Source: Sphaerolaimus hirsutus
Taxonomy: Eukaryota > Nematoda > Chromadorea > Monhysterida > Sphaerolaimidae
Assembly: GCA_964036195.1 (NCBI GenBank)
Contig: OZ038451.1
Location: forward strand, 31,699,927 to 31,763,926
Direction of reading: 5' to 3'
DNA length: 64,000 nt
Numbering within the stretch: the stretch's first letter is position 1; every line of letters begins with the position of its first letter. Both the position numbers and the translations under genes were made by a program. The notes beneath the pieces are model-generated. The model was not told the origin of the DNA and did no database searches. It was given only the letters and a program-made list of their open reading frames with translations. Shown piece by piece: positions 35,087 through 48,100 of this stretch.

Positions 35087-37819
35087 ATGGATATCCCAGA
35101 GACAGCAGTGACAGTCAAAGTGGATTTACTGGACCCAGCAATTGTCCAGAAACATGTCAGAAATCAGAGCTCGAACAGAGACTCTGTACCAAACCCTGCT
35201 CAAAACCCTGCTCAGAGGAACTCAGCATCGGATAGAGTCCTGAGAAGTGCAACAGGGAAAGCCACAGCAACCACCAGCAGTCTGGTGATTGGAATGCTGT
35301 ATATGGTGTTGATGCTGACAGGCATGTCAGAGTCAGCAACGCTGAGAGAAGCCGGCAAGGCTTACAGCGAAGTATTTTCCAGAACATACGTTCTGGAAAC
35401 CTCGACAGTAAGGCCACCATCATTGGCAGCGCATCATGGATTGCCGCCTTTGCCTTCAGAATGGCCACCAAAATCTGTCAGAGAAATGCAGACTTATGAG
35501 AGATTCAAGGATGCAATCAAGGATCATCCTGTGGAACAAGTGATCAGCTCACAAAGCCAGAAGTATCAGATTTGCACCAGTGGAAGGCATGGACATGCGC
35601 TTACAGTTCCTGAAGAAGTGCAGTGCCATATCCCACCAAGGAATTTTGTCAAGGCAATGAAAGTTACACTTTACGCACAGAGACAGATTCCACAGAAAGA
35701 AAAAGCATATAGATGCTACATCAGAATCAAAGAGATCATCACACACACCAGTTTCTGGGGAGCGAAAGGCATTACATACAATTTTGAGAAATACCAACAA
35801 GTTGGCGTGGTAGCCTGTAACTATGCAAGAATTCACAAGATGTTCAGAGGAACACCTTTGGTGGAAATGGAGCCCAGAGTGTGGACAACCAATCAAACCT
35901 TGAATGTGGAATATTCATGGTGTTGTCATGACAAAGAAAATGTTGTCAGTAACTTCTACATGGAAGAAGGAACCGTGGCTTCACTCGATGGAAAGACTGT
36001 AATCAGTGACTTGCAAGATTTCAGCCAGTGCAGAGCCATGATGGGACATTGCAGAGACCACAATTATGGAATCACAGTGTGGGATACAGAGAACTTCAAG
36101 CATCAATGCGCATATGAGAGAATTGGCAGATTCAAATCAGAGATATCTGGCCAGACAATTATTGTGTCAAAATTGCAAGCAGCATACTCCCACAGCAACA
36201 AGACAAAGAGGCCAATTGGTTCAGAATGTGTTCCGGGAGACACATACTACACCGATCAAGGAGGTGTATTCATCCAGTTTGACAGAAGAGAAGATGTGCC
36301 TGTGGAATGGGCAATGCCAGGAAAGATAGTGGAGGCAAGAGAGTCAACAATCAGTGGAACATTGTATGCCAGATTGGACGACAGAAACTCCAAGTTTCAG
36401 TTCCTGCAACATGTGGTCAGAGAGATGACTCAGGCACAATTTGCGATTGTATGGCATCAGCTATGTCAACTTCGCAAGAACCAGCTGGACATGTTGACTC
36501 AGCTTTTCCGCATCGATCCAACATTGGGGATTCGAGCCATGCTGGGAAGACAGGATGTTCATGCAGAATGGGCTGGAGAAGCAATTATGTTTTGGGAATG
36601 CAAGGAAGTGCAGCCATACATAATTTATCAGACAGGAAAAGTGGGAGAGACATGTTACAAGTACACACCAATGAGATTGGACAAAGACGGGCCCTTGTGG
36701 TTCAAGAGTCCAGGCAGCAGAGATTTGGTGGAGAAATCACCAGAAGAGGACTGCAGCCACACCACACCGCACCTGTACAGAAATGAACATGGACAGTGGA
36801 AGTCCGCACATGGAATGGTGCATGTCACAGAGACGCCAATTGAAATGACATGGAAAGGACAGTGGCAGGCCTTCACGTTTGACACGCCTCACCTGTTCAC
36901 CAACATTGTTAACAGAGCGACCAATTTCATGGATGTCAGAGGCCAGATTCAGAGACTACAGAATTTGGAGCATGTGCAGAACCAGTTGATCGATTACACA
37001 GCAGATATGTCATTGGATCCCAGAGTGATCAGAAATTCAATAGAAGGCATTGGAGCTGGAATTGGACAGACGGCAGCAGGAATCGGCAAGGCATATGGTC
37101 ACTATATATCTGGAGTATCAAAAGGGTACACTAACTTTATGGGAGGAATGTTGAAAGGACCCTTTCAAGTGATCATCAACACAATCGCAATGCTGCTGGG
37201 AATCACAATCCTGATAGCTGGAATCGTAGCTGCAGGATACCTGTGGTACAATTGGAGAATTGCCACAGGGAAGCCAGTGATTCCACCATGCATATATACA
37301 TGCATATGGAAATGCATAGTGTGCCCGTTCAAATGCATATGGCTATGCTTCAGAGCCATCAGATATACTATCAAGAAATCAACTCAGAAAGAGACCAATT
37401 ATCCACAAAGAAAAGTACGCAAGACAGAGTTGAGACCAGCAATCAAGAGGAGAGCCAGATCCAACTCAACACAGTCCGTCAGATTTGCCAGGAGAGCAGA
37501 AACAGAGGACAGAATGGCAAAGTCACTATCAGCATACGTTCAGCCAGATGAAAGTTCAGCTGATGAAGGACAAGTCAGAGCCAGGAACAGAGACAGTGTT
37601 CACATGCCTGATATCTGCAAATTCACTGCACGCGAACGCGCAGGAAGCGATACGGGCAACTACCTGCTTCATCATCAGGCTAGGTTGGCGTTGGCATCAC
37701 CAGCAACCGGACCTGTGACTTCACGCACGCCCACGACTTCGCGCACGACCACGTTCACCACCGAGGCGACTATGGAAACGCCACTCATCACTTTGGCGCC
37801 CACCACCACCAGCATGTGA
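35087..37819 (+). CDS. env: Env-like transmembrane glycoprotein ORF of the retrotransposon
   Basis: An intact 910-residue ORF beginning 15 nt after pol stops. Residues about 65-83 form a hydrophobic segment after a basic stretch, a likely internal signal peptide. The next 600 residues are a Cys-containing ectodomain-like region. A Gly-rich, moderately hydrophobic run (about 645-690) precedes a strong membrane span at about 695-722. This is followed by a Cys-rich juxtamembrane stretch, a long basic tail and a Thr/Pro-rich end. Family knowledge: some BEL/Pao elements (Cer7, Tas, roo) carry env genes taken from different viruses. I cannot say which viral family this one came from. Role by analogy: surface fusion/attachment protein; no functional proof. 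It would normally be expressed from a spliced RNA. Confidence 0.75.
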   Translation: MDIPETAVTVKVDLLDPAIVQKHVRNQSSNRDSVPNPAQNPAQRNSASDRVLRSATGKATATTSSLVIGMLYMVLMLTGMSESATLREAGKAYSEVFSRTYVLETSTVRPPSLAAHHGLPPLPSEWPPKSVREMQTYERFKDAIKDHPVEQVISSQSQKYQICTSGRHGHALTVPEEVQCHIPPRNFVKAMKVTLYAQRQIPQKEKAYRCYIRIKEIITHTSFWGAKGITYNFEKYQQVGVVACNYARIHKMFRGTPLVEMEPRVWTTNQTLNVEYSWCCHDKENVVSNFYMEEGTVASLDGKTVISDLQDFSQCRAMMGHCRDHNYGITVWDTENFKHQCAYERIGRFKSEISGQTIIVSKLQAAYSHSNKTKRPIGSECVPGDTYYTDQGGVFIQFDRREDVPVEWAMPGKIVEARESTISGTLYARLDDRNSKFQFLQHVVREMTQAQFAIVWHQLCQLRKNQLDMLTQLFRIDPTLGIRAMLGRQDVHAEWAGEAIMFWECKEVQPYIIYQTGKVGETCYKYTPMRLDKDGPLWFKSPGSRDLVEKSPEEDCSHTTPHLYRNEHGQWKSAHGMVHVTETPIEMTWKGQWQAFTFDTPHLFTNIVNRATNFMDVRGQIQRLQNLEHVQNQLIDYTADMSLDPRVIRNSIEGIGAGIGQTAAGIGKAYGHYISGVSKGYTNFMGGMLKGPFQVIINTIAMLLGITILIAGIVAAGYLWYNWRIATGKPVIPPCIYTCIWKCIVCPFKCIWLCFRAIRYTIKKSTQKETNYPQRKVRKTELRPAIKRRARSNSTQSVRFARRAETEDRMAKSLSAYVQPDESSADEGQVRARNRDSVHMPDICKFTARERAGSDTGNYLLHHQARLALASPATGPVTSRTPTTSRTTTFTTEATMETPLITLAPTTTSM

Positions 37820-37820
37820 C

Positions 37821-37861
37821 GTTGCTGCAACAACGGGGTGCAGCAACTCTTCCGCCCGGAG
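37821..37861 (+). other. Short segment before the 3' LTR, hairpin and no clear polypurine tract
   Basis: Holds an 8 bp perfect stem (GTTGCTGC at 37,821 with GCAGCAAC at 37,840). Bases directly before the LTR (TTCCGCCCGGAG) are not purine-only. Confidence 0.5.
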
Positions 37862-39182
37862 TGTGCTGACCGTGGCAAAATGGATGGATAAAGAAATACA
37901 GAGAATTGATAATTAGGCTCATATTTGCACATTTACTTATTTGCACTATTTTACTTTTCATGCACTATATTTATTTACCATGCAAAATATCAAATTATAT
38001 TTCCTGCACTATATTATTTATCCATGGAAGATATTTAATTAGGAAAGTGTTTTATAAGTTATCAAAACATTTATGTGGAATATTTAGGTTTAAAGGTTAA
38101 ATAAGTCATTATTAGGTGTATTAACATGAAATTAGGCTCATTCAACTCGCCGTAATTTTCTGATCATTATTATATATACACTTACATGGTTTACTTGCAA
38201 TTTGGGAAAGTCAAAACTTGTAAATATTTATGTACTACGTATGTACTTAGGCCAGCGTCCTAATAGAGAAATAGTGCCCTGTGTGCAACTAGCATTTACT
38301 GTACGTATTTACGAAGCCCTTCGCGTAGGCATAATTATTATAACCCTGCTCATAAGTTATATTATATTTACTTTGACATTATGGTAAATACTCTGCCCAA
38401 ATTATACCAAAGAATATATTACAAACCCTGCTCAATTATTATACCCATTTACTTGAATAAGTCCCAATTTATCCATTATGAAATATACGTTTCCAGGAAG
38501 TGATTATTATTATTATATCGAATATACCCTGCTCTATTTATGTCATGAGGAACATTTGCACTACTATTTACAGTTTTCAAACCCTATTATATTAGTTCCA
38601 ATGTGCGTCAATGTTTTCTGACAAATTGAAGCAAATTAGTAAATCGGCCGAGTTTGCCGACTTCGCGCCTCTCAAGATTAATAGTTTTTCTATTAGCCCA
38701 ATTTGTACTTGGTATTTCTTTACCATAAGTATTTGAATGTATGCACGCATAGAATAAGCCAACTGTTTCGGTCAAATGTGTCTTATTGTTATATTTGTGG
38801 TTTATTTGTGCATTTGTATTAGGAAATTACTGTAGCTGTTTTTCTATACATGATTTTCCGTGTCTTAGCTACTTTGGAAGTTTTTACTTCAGTCTGCGGA
38901 CCCCAAGCTTCTGAACGAAAATAAGCTAGCGATAGAAACTTCGACTAGGAAGCTCGCTAGGCTTTGCGCTTTTATATTTGGCTGTATCTGATCAAATAAA
39001 GTACCTGAAACAATTTCGAACCCCTTTCAACACGCAACCACGAAATAAACTCAACTTGGCTGTCGACAAGTGGACGTTCGGCTACAACGGGAAATCAACC
39101 ACTCTAAAGGCCGTTTCTCACTACGGTCTTGGAGTTGCCAGATTCGGTGGTAGAAGACGCTGACTTCGGTGGCTTCATCACA
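37862..39182 (+). repeat. 3' LTR
   Basis: Same length as the 5' LTR (1,321 bp). By eye it differs by about ten substitutions and two compensating 1-bp indels. AATAAA at 38,995-39,000. Confidence 0.93.
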
Positions 39183-39187
39183 TTTGG
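39183..39187. repeat. Target-site duplication (TTTGG), right copy
   Basis: Matches the five bases before the 5' LTR. The satellite monomer resumes here in register with the left side. Confidence 0.85.
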
Positions 39188-42100
39188 TGTCTTTGCCATA
39201 GCCACTTTATACCTAAGAAACAAAAATGTGAATAAATGTCAATTCTGGCCAATTGAATCACATTCATGCCTTCACCATTATTGGGGAATGGTGGTAGACA
39301 TGCACCATTGCGTAGCTGAGATTGTGCTCTATCACAATCTACAAATGTTTTGGTGTGTTTGCCATAGCCACTTTATACCTAAGAAACAAAAACGTGAATA
39401 AATGTCAAATCTGGCCGATTGAACCACAATTCACGCCTTGACCATTATTGGGAAAGGTGGTAGACATGCACCATTGTGTAGCTGAGATTGTGCTCTATCA
39501 AAATCTACAAACGTTTTGGTGTGTTTGCCATAGCCACTTTATACCTAAGAAACAAAAATGTGAATAAATGTCAATTCTGGCCGATTGAATCATGATTCAC
39601 GCCTGAACCATTTGTGGGAATGGTGGTAGACATGCACTGTTGCGTAGCTGAGATTGTGCTCTATCACAATCTACAAACGTTTTGGTGTCTTTGCCATAGC
39701 CACTTTATACCTAAGAAACAAAAATGTGAATAAATGTCAATTCTGGCCAATTGAATCACAATTCATGCCTTCACCATTATTGGGGAATGGTGGTAGACAT
39801 GCACCGTTGCGTAGCTGAGTTTGTGCTTTATCACAATCTACAAATGTTTTGGTGTGTTTGCCATAGCCACTTTATACCTAAGAAACAAAAGTGTGAATAA
39901 ATGTCAATTCTGGCCGATTGAATCACAATTCACGCCTTAACCATTATTGGGAAAGGTGGTAGACATGCACCGTTGTGTAGCTGAGATTGTGCTCTATCAA
40001 AATCTACAAACGTTTTGGTGTGTTTGCCATAGCCACTTTATACCTAAGAAACAAAAATGTGAATAAATGTCAATTCTGGCCGATTGAATCACGATTCATG
40101 CCTTAACCATTATTGGGGAATGGTGGTAGACATGCACCGTTGCGTAGCTGAGATTGTGCTCTATCACAATCTACAAATGTTTTGGTGTGTTTGCCATAGC
40201 CACTTTATACCTAAGAAACAAAAGTGTGAATAAATGTCAATTCTGGCCGATTGAATCACAATTCACGCCTTAACCATTATTGGGAAAGGTGGTAGACATG
40301 CACCGTTTGTGTAGCTGAGATTGTGCTCTATCAAAATCTACAAACGTTTTGGTGTGTTTGCCATAGCCACTTTATACCTAAGAAACAAAAGTGTGAATAA
40401 ATGTCAATTCTGGCCGATTGAATCACAATTCACGCCTTAACCATTATTGGGAAAGGTGGTAGACATGCACCGTTGTGTAGCTGAGATTGTGCTCTATCAA
40501 AATCTACAAACGTTTTGGTGTGTTTGCCATAGCCACTTTATACCTAAGAAACAAAAACGTGAATAAATGTCAAATCTGGCCGATTGAACCACGATTCACG
40601 CCTTAACCATTTGTGGGAAAGGTGGTAGACATGCACCGTTGCGTAGCTGAGATTGTGCTCTATCACAATCTACAAACGTTTTGGTGTCTTTGCCATAGCC
40701 ACTTTATACCTAAGAAACAAAAATGTGAATAAATGTCAATTCTGGCCGATTGAATCACGATTCATGCCTTAACCATTATTGGGGAATGGTGGTAGACATG
40801 CACTGTTGCGTAGCTGAGATTGTGCTCTATCACAATCTACAAATGTTTTGGTGTGTTTGCCATAGCCACTTTATACCTAAGAAACAAAAGTGTGAATAAA
40901 TGTCAATTCTGGCCGATTGAATCACAATTCACGCCTTAACCATTATTGGGAAAGGTGGTAGACATGCACTGTTGCGTAGCTGAGATTGTGCTCTATCACA
41001 ATCTACCAAATGTTTTGGTGTGTTTGCCATAGCCACTTTATACCTAAGAAACAAAAGTGTGAATAAATGTCAATTCTGGCCGATTGAATCACAATTCACG
41101 CCTTAACCATTATTGGGAAAGGTGGTAGACATGCACCGTTGTGTAGCTGAGATTGTGCTCTATCAAAATCTACAAACGTTTTGGTGTGTTTGCCATAGCC
41201 ACTTTATACCTAAGAAACAAAAACGTGAATAAATGTCAAATCTGGCCAATTGAACCATGATTCACGCCTTAACCATTTGTGGGAAAGGTGGTAGACATGC
41301 ACCGTTGCGTAGCTGAGATTGTGCTCTATCACAATCTACAAACGTTTTGGTGTCTTTGCCATAGCCACTTTATACCTAAGAAACAAAAATGTGAATAAAT
41401 GTCAATTCTGGCCAATTGAATCACAATTCATGCCTTCACCATTATTGGGGAATGGTGGTAGACATGCACCGTTGCGTAGCTGAGTTTGTGCTTTATCACA
41501 ATCTACAAATGTTTTGGTGTGTTTGCCATAGCCACTTTATACCTAAGAAACAAAAGTGTGAATAAATGTCAATTCTGGCCGATTGAATCACAATTCACGC
41601 CTTAACCATTATTGGGAAAGGTGGTAGACATGCACCGTTGTGTAGCTGAGATTGTGCTCTATCAAAATCTACAAACGTTTTGGTGTGTTTGCCATAGCCA
41701 CTTTATACCTAAGAAACAAAAATGTGAATAAATGTCAATTCTGGCCGATTGAATCACGATTCATGCCTTAACCATTATTGGGGAATGGTGGTAGACATGC
41801 ACCGTTGCGTAGCTGAGATTGTGCTCTATCACAATCTACAAATGTTTTGGTGTGTTTGCCATAGCCACTTTATACCTAAGAAACAAAAGTGTGAATAAAT
41901 GTCAATTCTGGCCGATTGAATCACAATTCACGCCTTAACCATTATTGGGAAAGGTGGTAGACATGCACCGTTTGTGTAGCTGAGATTGTGCTCTATCAAA
42001 ATCTACAAACGTTTTGGTGTGTTTGCCATAGCCACTTTATACCTAAGAAACAAAAGTGTGAATAAATGTCAATTCTGGCCGATTGAATCACAATTCACGC

Positions 42101-45100
42101 CTTAACCATTATTGGGAAAGGTGGTAGACATGCACCGTTGTGTAGCTGAGATTGTGCTCTATCAAAATCTACAAACGTTTTGGTGTGTTTGCCATAGCCA
42201 CTTTATACCTAAGAAACAAAAACGTGAATAAATGTCAAATCTGGCCGATTGAACCACGATTCACGCCTTAACCATTTGTGGGAAAGGTGGTAGACATGCA
42301 CCGTTGCGTAGCTGAGATTGTGCTCTATCACAATCTACAAACGTTTTGGTGTCTTTGCCATAGCCACTTTATACCTAAGAAACAAAAATGTGAATAAATG
42401 TCAATTCTGGCCGATTGAATCACGATTCATGCCTTAACCATTATTGGGGAATGGTGGTAGACATGCACTGTTGCGTAGCTGAGATTGTGCTCTATCACAA
42501 TCTACAAATGTTTTGGTGTGTTTGCCATAGCCACTTTATACCTAAGAAACAAAAGTGTGAATAAATGTCAATTCTGGCCGATTGAATCACAATTCACGCC
42601 TTAACCATTATTGGGAAAGGTGGTAGACATGCACTGTTGCGTAGCTGAGATTGTGCTCTATCACAATCTACAAATGTTTTGGTGTGTTTGCCATAGCCAC
42701 TTTATACCTAAGAAACAAAAGTGTGAATAAATGTCAATTCTGGCCGATTGAATCACAATTCACGCCTTAACCATTATTGGGAAAGGTGGTAGACATGCAC
42801 CGTTGTGTAGCTGAGATTGTGCTCTATCAAAATCTACAAACGTTTTGGTGTGTTTGCCATAGCCACTTTATACCTAAGAAACAAAAATGTGAATAAATGT
42901 CAAATCTGGCCAATTGAACCATGATTCACGCCTTAACCATTTGTGGGAAAGGTGGTAGACATGCACCGTTGCGTAGCTGAGATTGTGCTCTATCACAATC
43001 TACAAACGTTTTGGTGTCTTTGCCATAGCCACTTTATACCTAAGAAACAAAAATGTGAATAAATGTCAATTCTGGCCAATTGAATCACAATTCATGCCTT
43101 CACCATTATTGGGGAATGGTGGTAGACATGCACCGTTGCGTAGCTGAGATTGTGCTCTATCACAATCTACAAATGTTTTGGTGTGTTTGCCATAGCCACT
43201 TTATACCTAAGAAACAAAAGTGTGAATAAATGTCAATTATGGCCGTTTGAATCACAATTCACGCCTTAACCATTATTGGGGAATGGTGGTAGACATGCAC
43301 CGTTGCGTAGCTGAGATTGTGCTCTATCAAAATTTACAAACGTTTTGGTGTGTTTGCCATAGCCACTTTATACCTAAGAAACAAAAACGTGAATAAATGT
43401 CAAATCTGGCCGATTGAACCACAATTCACGCCTTAACCATTCTTGGGAAAAGTGGTAGACATGCACCGTTGCGTAGCTGAGATTGTGCTCTATCACAATC
43501 TACAAACGTTTTGGTGTGTTTGCCATAGCCACTTTATACCTAAGAAACAAAAACGTGAATAAATGTCAATTCTGGCCGATTGAATCACGATTCATGCCTT
43601 AACCATTATTGGGGAATGGTGGTAGACATGCACTGTTGCGTAGCTGAGATTGTGCTCTATCACAATCTACAAATGTTTTGGTGTGTTTGCCATAGCCACT
43701 TTATACCTAAGAAACAAAAGTGTGAATAAATGTCAATTCTGGCCGATTGAATCACAATTCACGCCTTAACCATTATTGGGAAAGGTGGTAGACATGCACT
43801 GTTGCGTAGCTGAGATTGTGCTCTATCACAATCTACAAATGTTTTGGTGTGTTTGCCATAGCCACTTTATACCTAAGAAACAAAAGTGTGAATAAATGTC
43901 AATTCTGGCCGATTGAATCACAATTCACGCCTTAACCATTATTGGGAAAGGTGGTAGACATGCACCGTTGTGTAGCTGAGATTGTGCTCTATCAAAATCT
44001 ACAAACGTTTTGGTGTGTTTGCCATAGCCACTTTATACCTAAGAAACAAAAATGTGAATAAATGTCAAATCTGGCCAATTGAACCATGATTCACGCCTTA
44101 ACCATTTGTGGGAAAGGTGGTAGACATGCACCGTTGCGTAGCTGAGATTGTGCTCTATCACAATCTACAAACGTTTTGGTGTCTTTGCCATAGCCACTTT
44201 ATACCTAAGAAACAAAAATGTGAATAAATGTCAATTCTGGCCAATTGAATCACAATTCATGCCTTCACCATTATTGGGGAATGGTGGTAGACATGCACCG
44301 TTGCGTAGCTGAGATTGTGCTCTATCACAATCTACAAATGTTTTGGTGTGTTTGCCATAGCCACTTTATACCTAAGAAACAAAAGTGTGAATAAATGTCA
44401 ATTATGGCCGTTTGAATCACAATTCACGCCTTAACCATTATTGGGGAATGGTGGTAGACATGCACCGTTGCGTAGCTGAGATTGTGCTCTATCAAAATTT
44501 ACAAACGTTTTGGTGTGTTTGCCATAGCCACTTTATACCTAAGAAACAAAAACGTGAATAAATGTCAAATCTGGCCGATTGAACCACAATTCACGCCTTA
44601 ACCATTCTTGGGAAAAGTGGTAGACATGCACCGTTGCGTAGCTGAGATTGTGCTCTATCACAATCTACAAACGTTTTGGTGTGTTTGCCATAGCCACTTT
44701 ATACCTAAGAAACAAAAACGTGAATAAATGTCAAATCTGGCCGATTGAACCACAATTCACGCCTTAACTATTCTTGGGAAAAGTGGTAGACATGCACCAT
44801 TGTGTAGCTGAGATTGTGCTCTATCACAATCTACAAATGTTTTGGTGTGTTTGCCATAGCCACTTTATACCTAAGAAACAAAAGTGTGAATAAATGTCAA
44901 TTCTGGCCGATTGAATCACAATTCACGCCTTAACCATTATTGGGAAAGGTGGTAGACATGCACTGTTGCGTAGCTGAGATTGTGCTCTATCACAATCTAC
45001 AAATGTTTTGGTGTGTTTGCCATAGCCACTTTATACCTAAGAAACAAAAGTGTGAATAAATGTCAATTCTGGCCGATTGAATCACAATTCACGCCTTAAC

Positions 45101-48100
45101 CATTATTGGGAAAGGTGGTAGACATGCACCGTTGTGTAGCTGAGATTGTGCTCTATCAAAATCTACAAACGTTTTGGTGTGTTTGCTATAGCCACTTTAT
45201 ACCTAAGAAACAAAAACGTGAATAAATGTCCAATTTGGCCGATTGAACCACGATTCACGCCTTAACCATTTGTGGGAAAGGTGGTAGACATGCACCGTTG
45301 CGTAGCTGAGATTGTGCTGTATCAAAATCTACAAACGTTTTGGTGTCTTTGCCATAGCCACTTTATACCTAAGAAACAAAAACGTGAATAAATGTCAAAT
45401 CTGGCCGATTGAACCACGATTCACGCCTTAACCATTATCGGGAAAGGTGGTAGACATGCACCGTTGCGTAGCTGAGATTGTGCTCTATCAAAATCTACAA
45501 ATGTTTTGGTGTGTTTGCCATAGCCACTTTATACCTAAGAAACAAAAACGTGAATAAATGTCAAATCTGGCCGATTGAACCACGATTCACGCCTTAACCA
45601 TTCTTGGGAAAAGTGGTAGACATGCACCGTTGTGTAGCTGAGATTGTGCTCTATCAAAATCTACAAACGTTTTGGTGTGTTTGCCATAGCCACTTTATAC
45701 CTAAGAAACAAAAATGTGAATAAATGTCAATTCTGGCCGATTGAATCACGATTCATGCCTTAACCATTATTGGGGAATGGTGGTAGACATGCACCGTTGC
45801 GTAGCTGAGATTGTGCTCTATCACAATCTACAAATGTTTTGGTGTGTTTGCCATAGCCACTTTATACCTAAGAAACAAAAGTGTGAATAAATGTCAATTC
45901 TGGCCGATTGAATCACAATTCACGCCTTAACCATTATTGGGAAAGGTGGTAGACATGCACCGTTTGTGTAGCTGAGATTGTGCTCCATCAAAATCTACAA
46001 ACGTTTTGGTGTGTTTGCCATAGCCACTTTATACCTAAGAAACAAAAATGTGAATAAATGTCAAATCTGGCTGATTGAACCACGATTCACGCCTTAACCA
46101 TTTGTGGGAAAGGTGGTAGACATGCACTGTTGCGTAGCTGAGATTGTGCTCTATCACAATCTACAAATGTTTTGGTGTGTTTGCCATAGCCACTTTATAC
46201 CTAAGAAACAAAAATGTGAATAAATGTCAATTCTGGCCGATTGAATCACGATTCACGCCTTAACCATTTGTGGGAAAGGTGGTAGACATGCACCGTTGCG
46301 TAGCTGAGATTGTGCTCTATCAAAATCTACAAACGTTTTGGTGTGTTTGCCATAGCCACTTTATACCTAAGAAACAAAAACGTGAATAAATGTCAAATCT
46401 GGCCGATTGAACCACGATTCACGCCTTAACCATTTGTGGGAAAGGTGGTAGACATGCACCGTTGCGTAGCTGAGATTGTGCTCTATCACAATCTACAAAC
46501 GTTTTGGTGTCTTTGCCATAGCCACTTTATACCTAAGAAACAAAAATGTGAATAAATGTCAATTCTGGCCGATTGAATCACGATTCATGCCTTAACCATT
46601 ATTGGGGAATGGTGGTAGACATGCACTGTTGCGTAGCTGAGATTGTGCTCTATCACAATCTACAAATGTTTTGGTGTGTTTGCCATAGCCACTTTATACC
46701 TAAGAAACAAAAGTGTGAATAAATGTCAATTCTGGCCGATTGAATCACAATTCACGCCTTAACCATTATTGGGAAAGGTGGTAGACATGCACTGTTGCGT
46801 AGCTGAGATTGTGCTCTATCACAATCTACAAATGTTTTGGTGTGTTTGCCATAGCCACTTTATACCTAAGAAACAAAAGTGTGAATAAATGTCAATTCTG
46901 GCCGATTGAATCACAATTCACGCCTTAACCATTATTGGGAAAGGTGGTAGACATGCACCGTTGTGTAGCTGAGATTGTGCTCTATCAAAATCTACAAACG
47001 TTTTGGTGTGTTTGCCATAGCCACTTTATACCTAAGAAACAAAAATGTGAATAAATGTCAAATCTGGCCAATTGAACCATGATTCACGCCTTAACCATTT
47101 GTGGGAAAGGTGGTAGACATGCACCGTTGCGTAGCTGAGATTGTGCTCTATCACAATCTACAAACGTTTTGGTGTCTTTGCCATAGCCACTTTATACCTA
47201 AGAAACAAAAATGTGAATAAATGTCAATTCTGGCCAATTGAATCACAATTCATGCCTTCACCATTATTGGGGAATGGTGGTAGACATGCACCGTTGCGTA
47301 GCTGAGATTGTGCTCTATCAAAATTTACAAACGTTTTGGTGTGTTTGCCATAGCCACTTTATACCTAAGAAACAAAAACGTGAATAAATGTCAAATCTGG
47401 CCGATTGAACCACAATTCACGCCTTAACCATTCTTGGGAAAAGTGGTAGACATGCACCGTTGCGTAGCTGAGATTGTGCTCTATCACAATCTACAAACGT
47501 TTTGGTGTGTTTGCCATAGCCACTTTATACCTAAGAAACAAAAACGTGAATAAATGTCAAATCTGGCCGATTGAACCACAATTCACGCCTTAACTATTCT
47601 TGGGAAAAGTGGTAGACATGCACCATTGTGTAGCTGAGATTGTGCTCTATCACAATCTACAAATGTTTTGGTGTGTTTGCCATAGCCACTTTATACCTAA
47701 GAAACAAAAGTGTGAATAAATGTCAATTCTGGCCGATTGAATCACAATTCACGCCTTAACCATTATTGGGAAAGGTGGTAGACATGCACTGTTGCGTAGC
47801 TGAGATTGTGCTCTATCACAATCTACAAATGTTTTGGTGTGTTTGCCATAGCCACTTTATACCTAAGAAACAAAAGTGTGAATAAATGTCAATTCTGGCC
47901 GATTGAATCACAATTCACGCCTTAACCATTATTGGGAAAGGTGGTAGACATGCACCGTTGTGTAGCTGAGATTGTGCTCTATCAAAATCTACAAACGTTT
48001 TGGTGTGTTTGCTATAGCCACTTTATACCTAAGAAACAAAAACGTGAATAAATGTCCAATTTGGCCGATTGAACCACGATTCACGCCTTAACCATTTGTG

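Larger units (their letters stand above)
29039..39182 (+). mobile_element. BEL/Pao-type LTR retrotransposon, env-bearing, RT-deleted
   Basis: A 10,144 bp provirus inserted in the satellite array: 1,321 bp LTRs (TG...CA), 5 bp target duplication, PBS, 1.2 kb leader, gag, integrase and env-like ORF. Assignment to BEL/Pao rests on the gag (DUF1759-like region plus CCHC knuckles) and on the integrase with its HHCC and DDE residues. Between gag and integrase, protease, reverse transcriptase and nearly all RNase H are missing, so this copy cannot replicate without help. The LTRs differ at about a dozen positions (about 0.9%), indicating a fairly recent insertion. Confidence 0.93.

Noticed and set aside
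36066..37718. ORFs inside the env region in other frames (36,066, 36,307, 37,243, 37,485)
   Set aside because: Shadows of the 910-codon frame.
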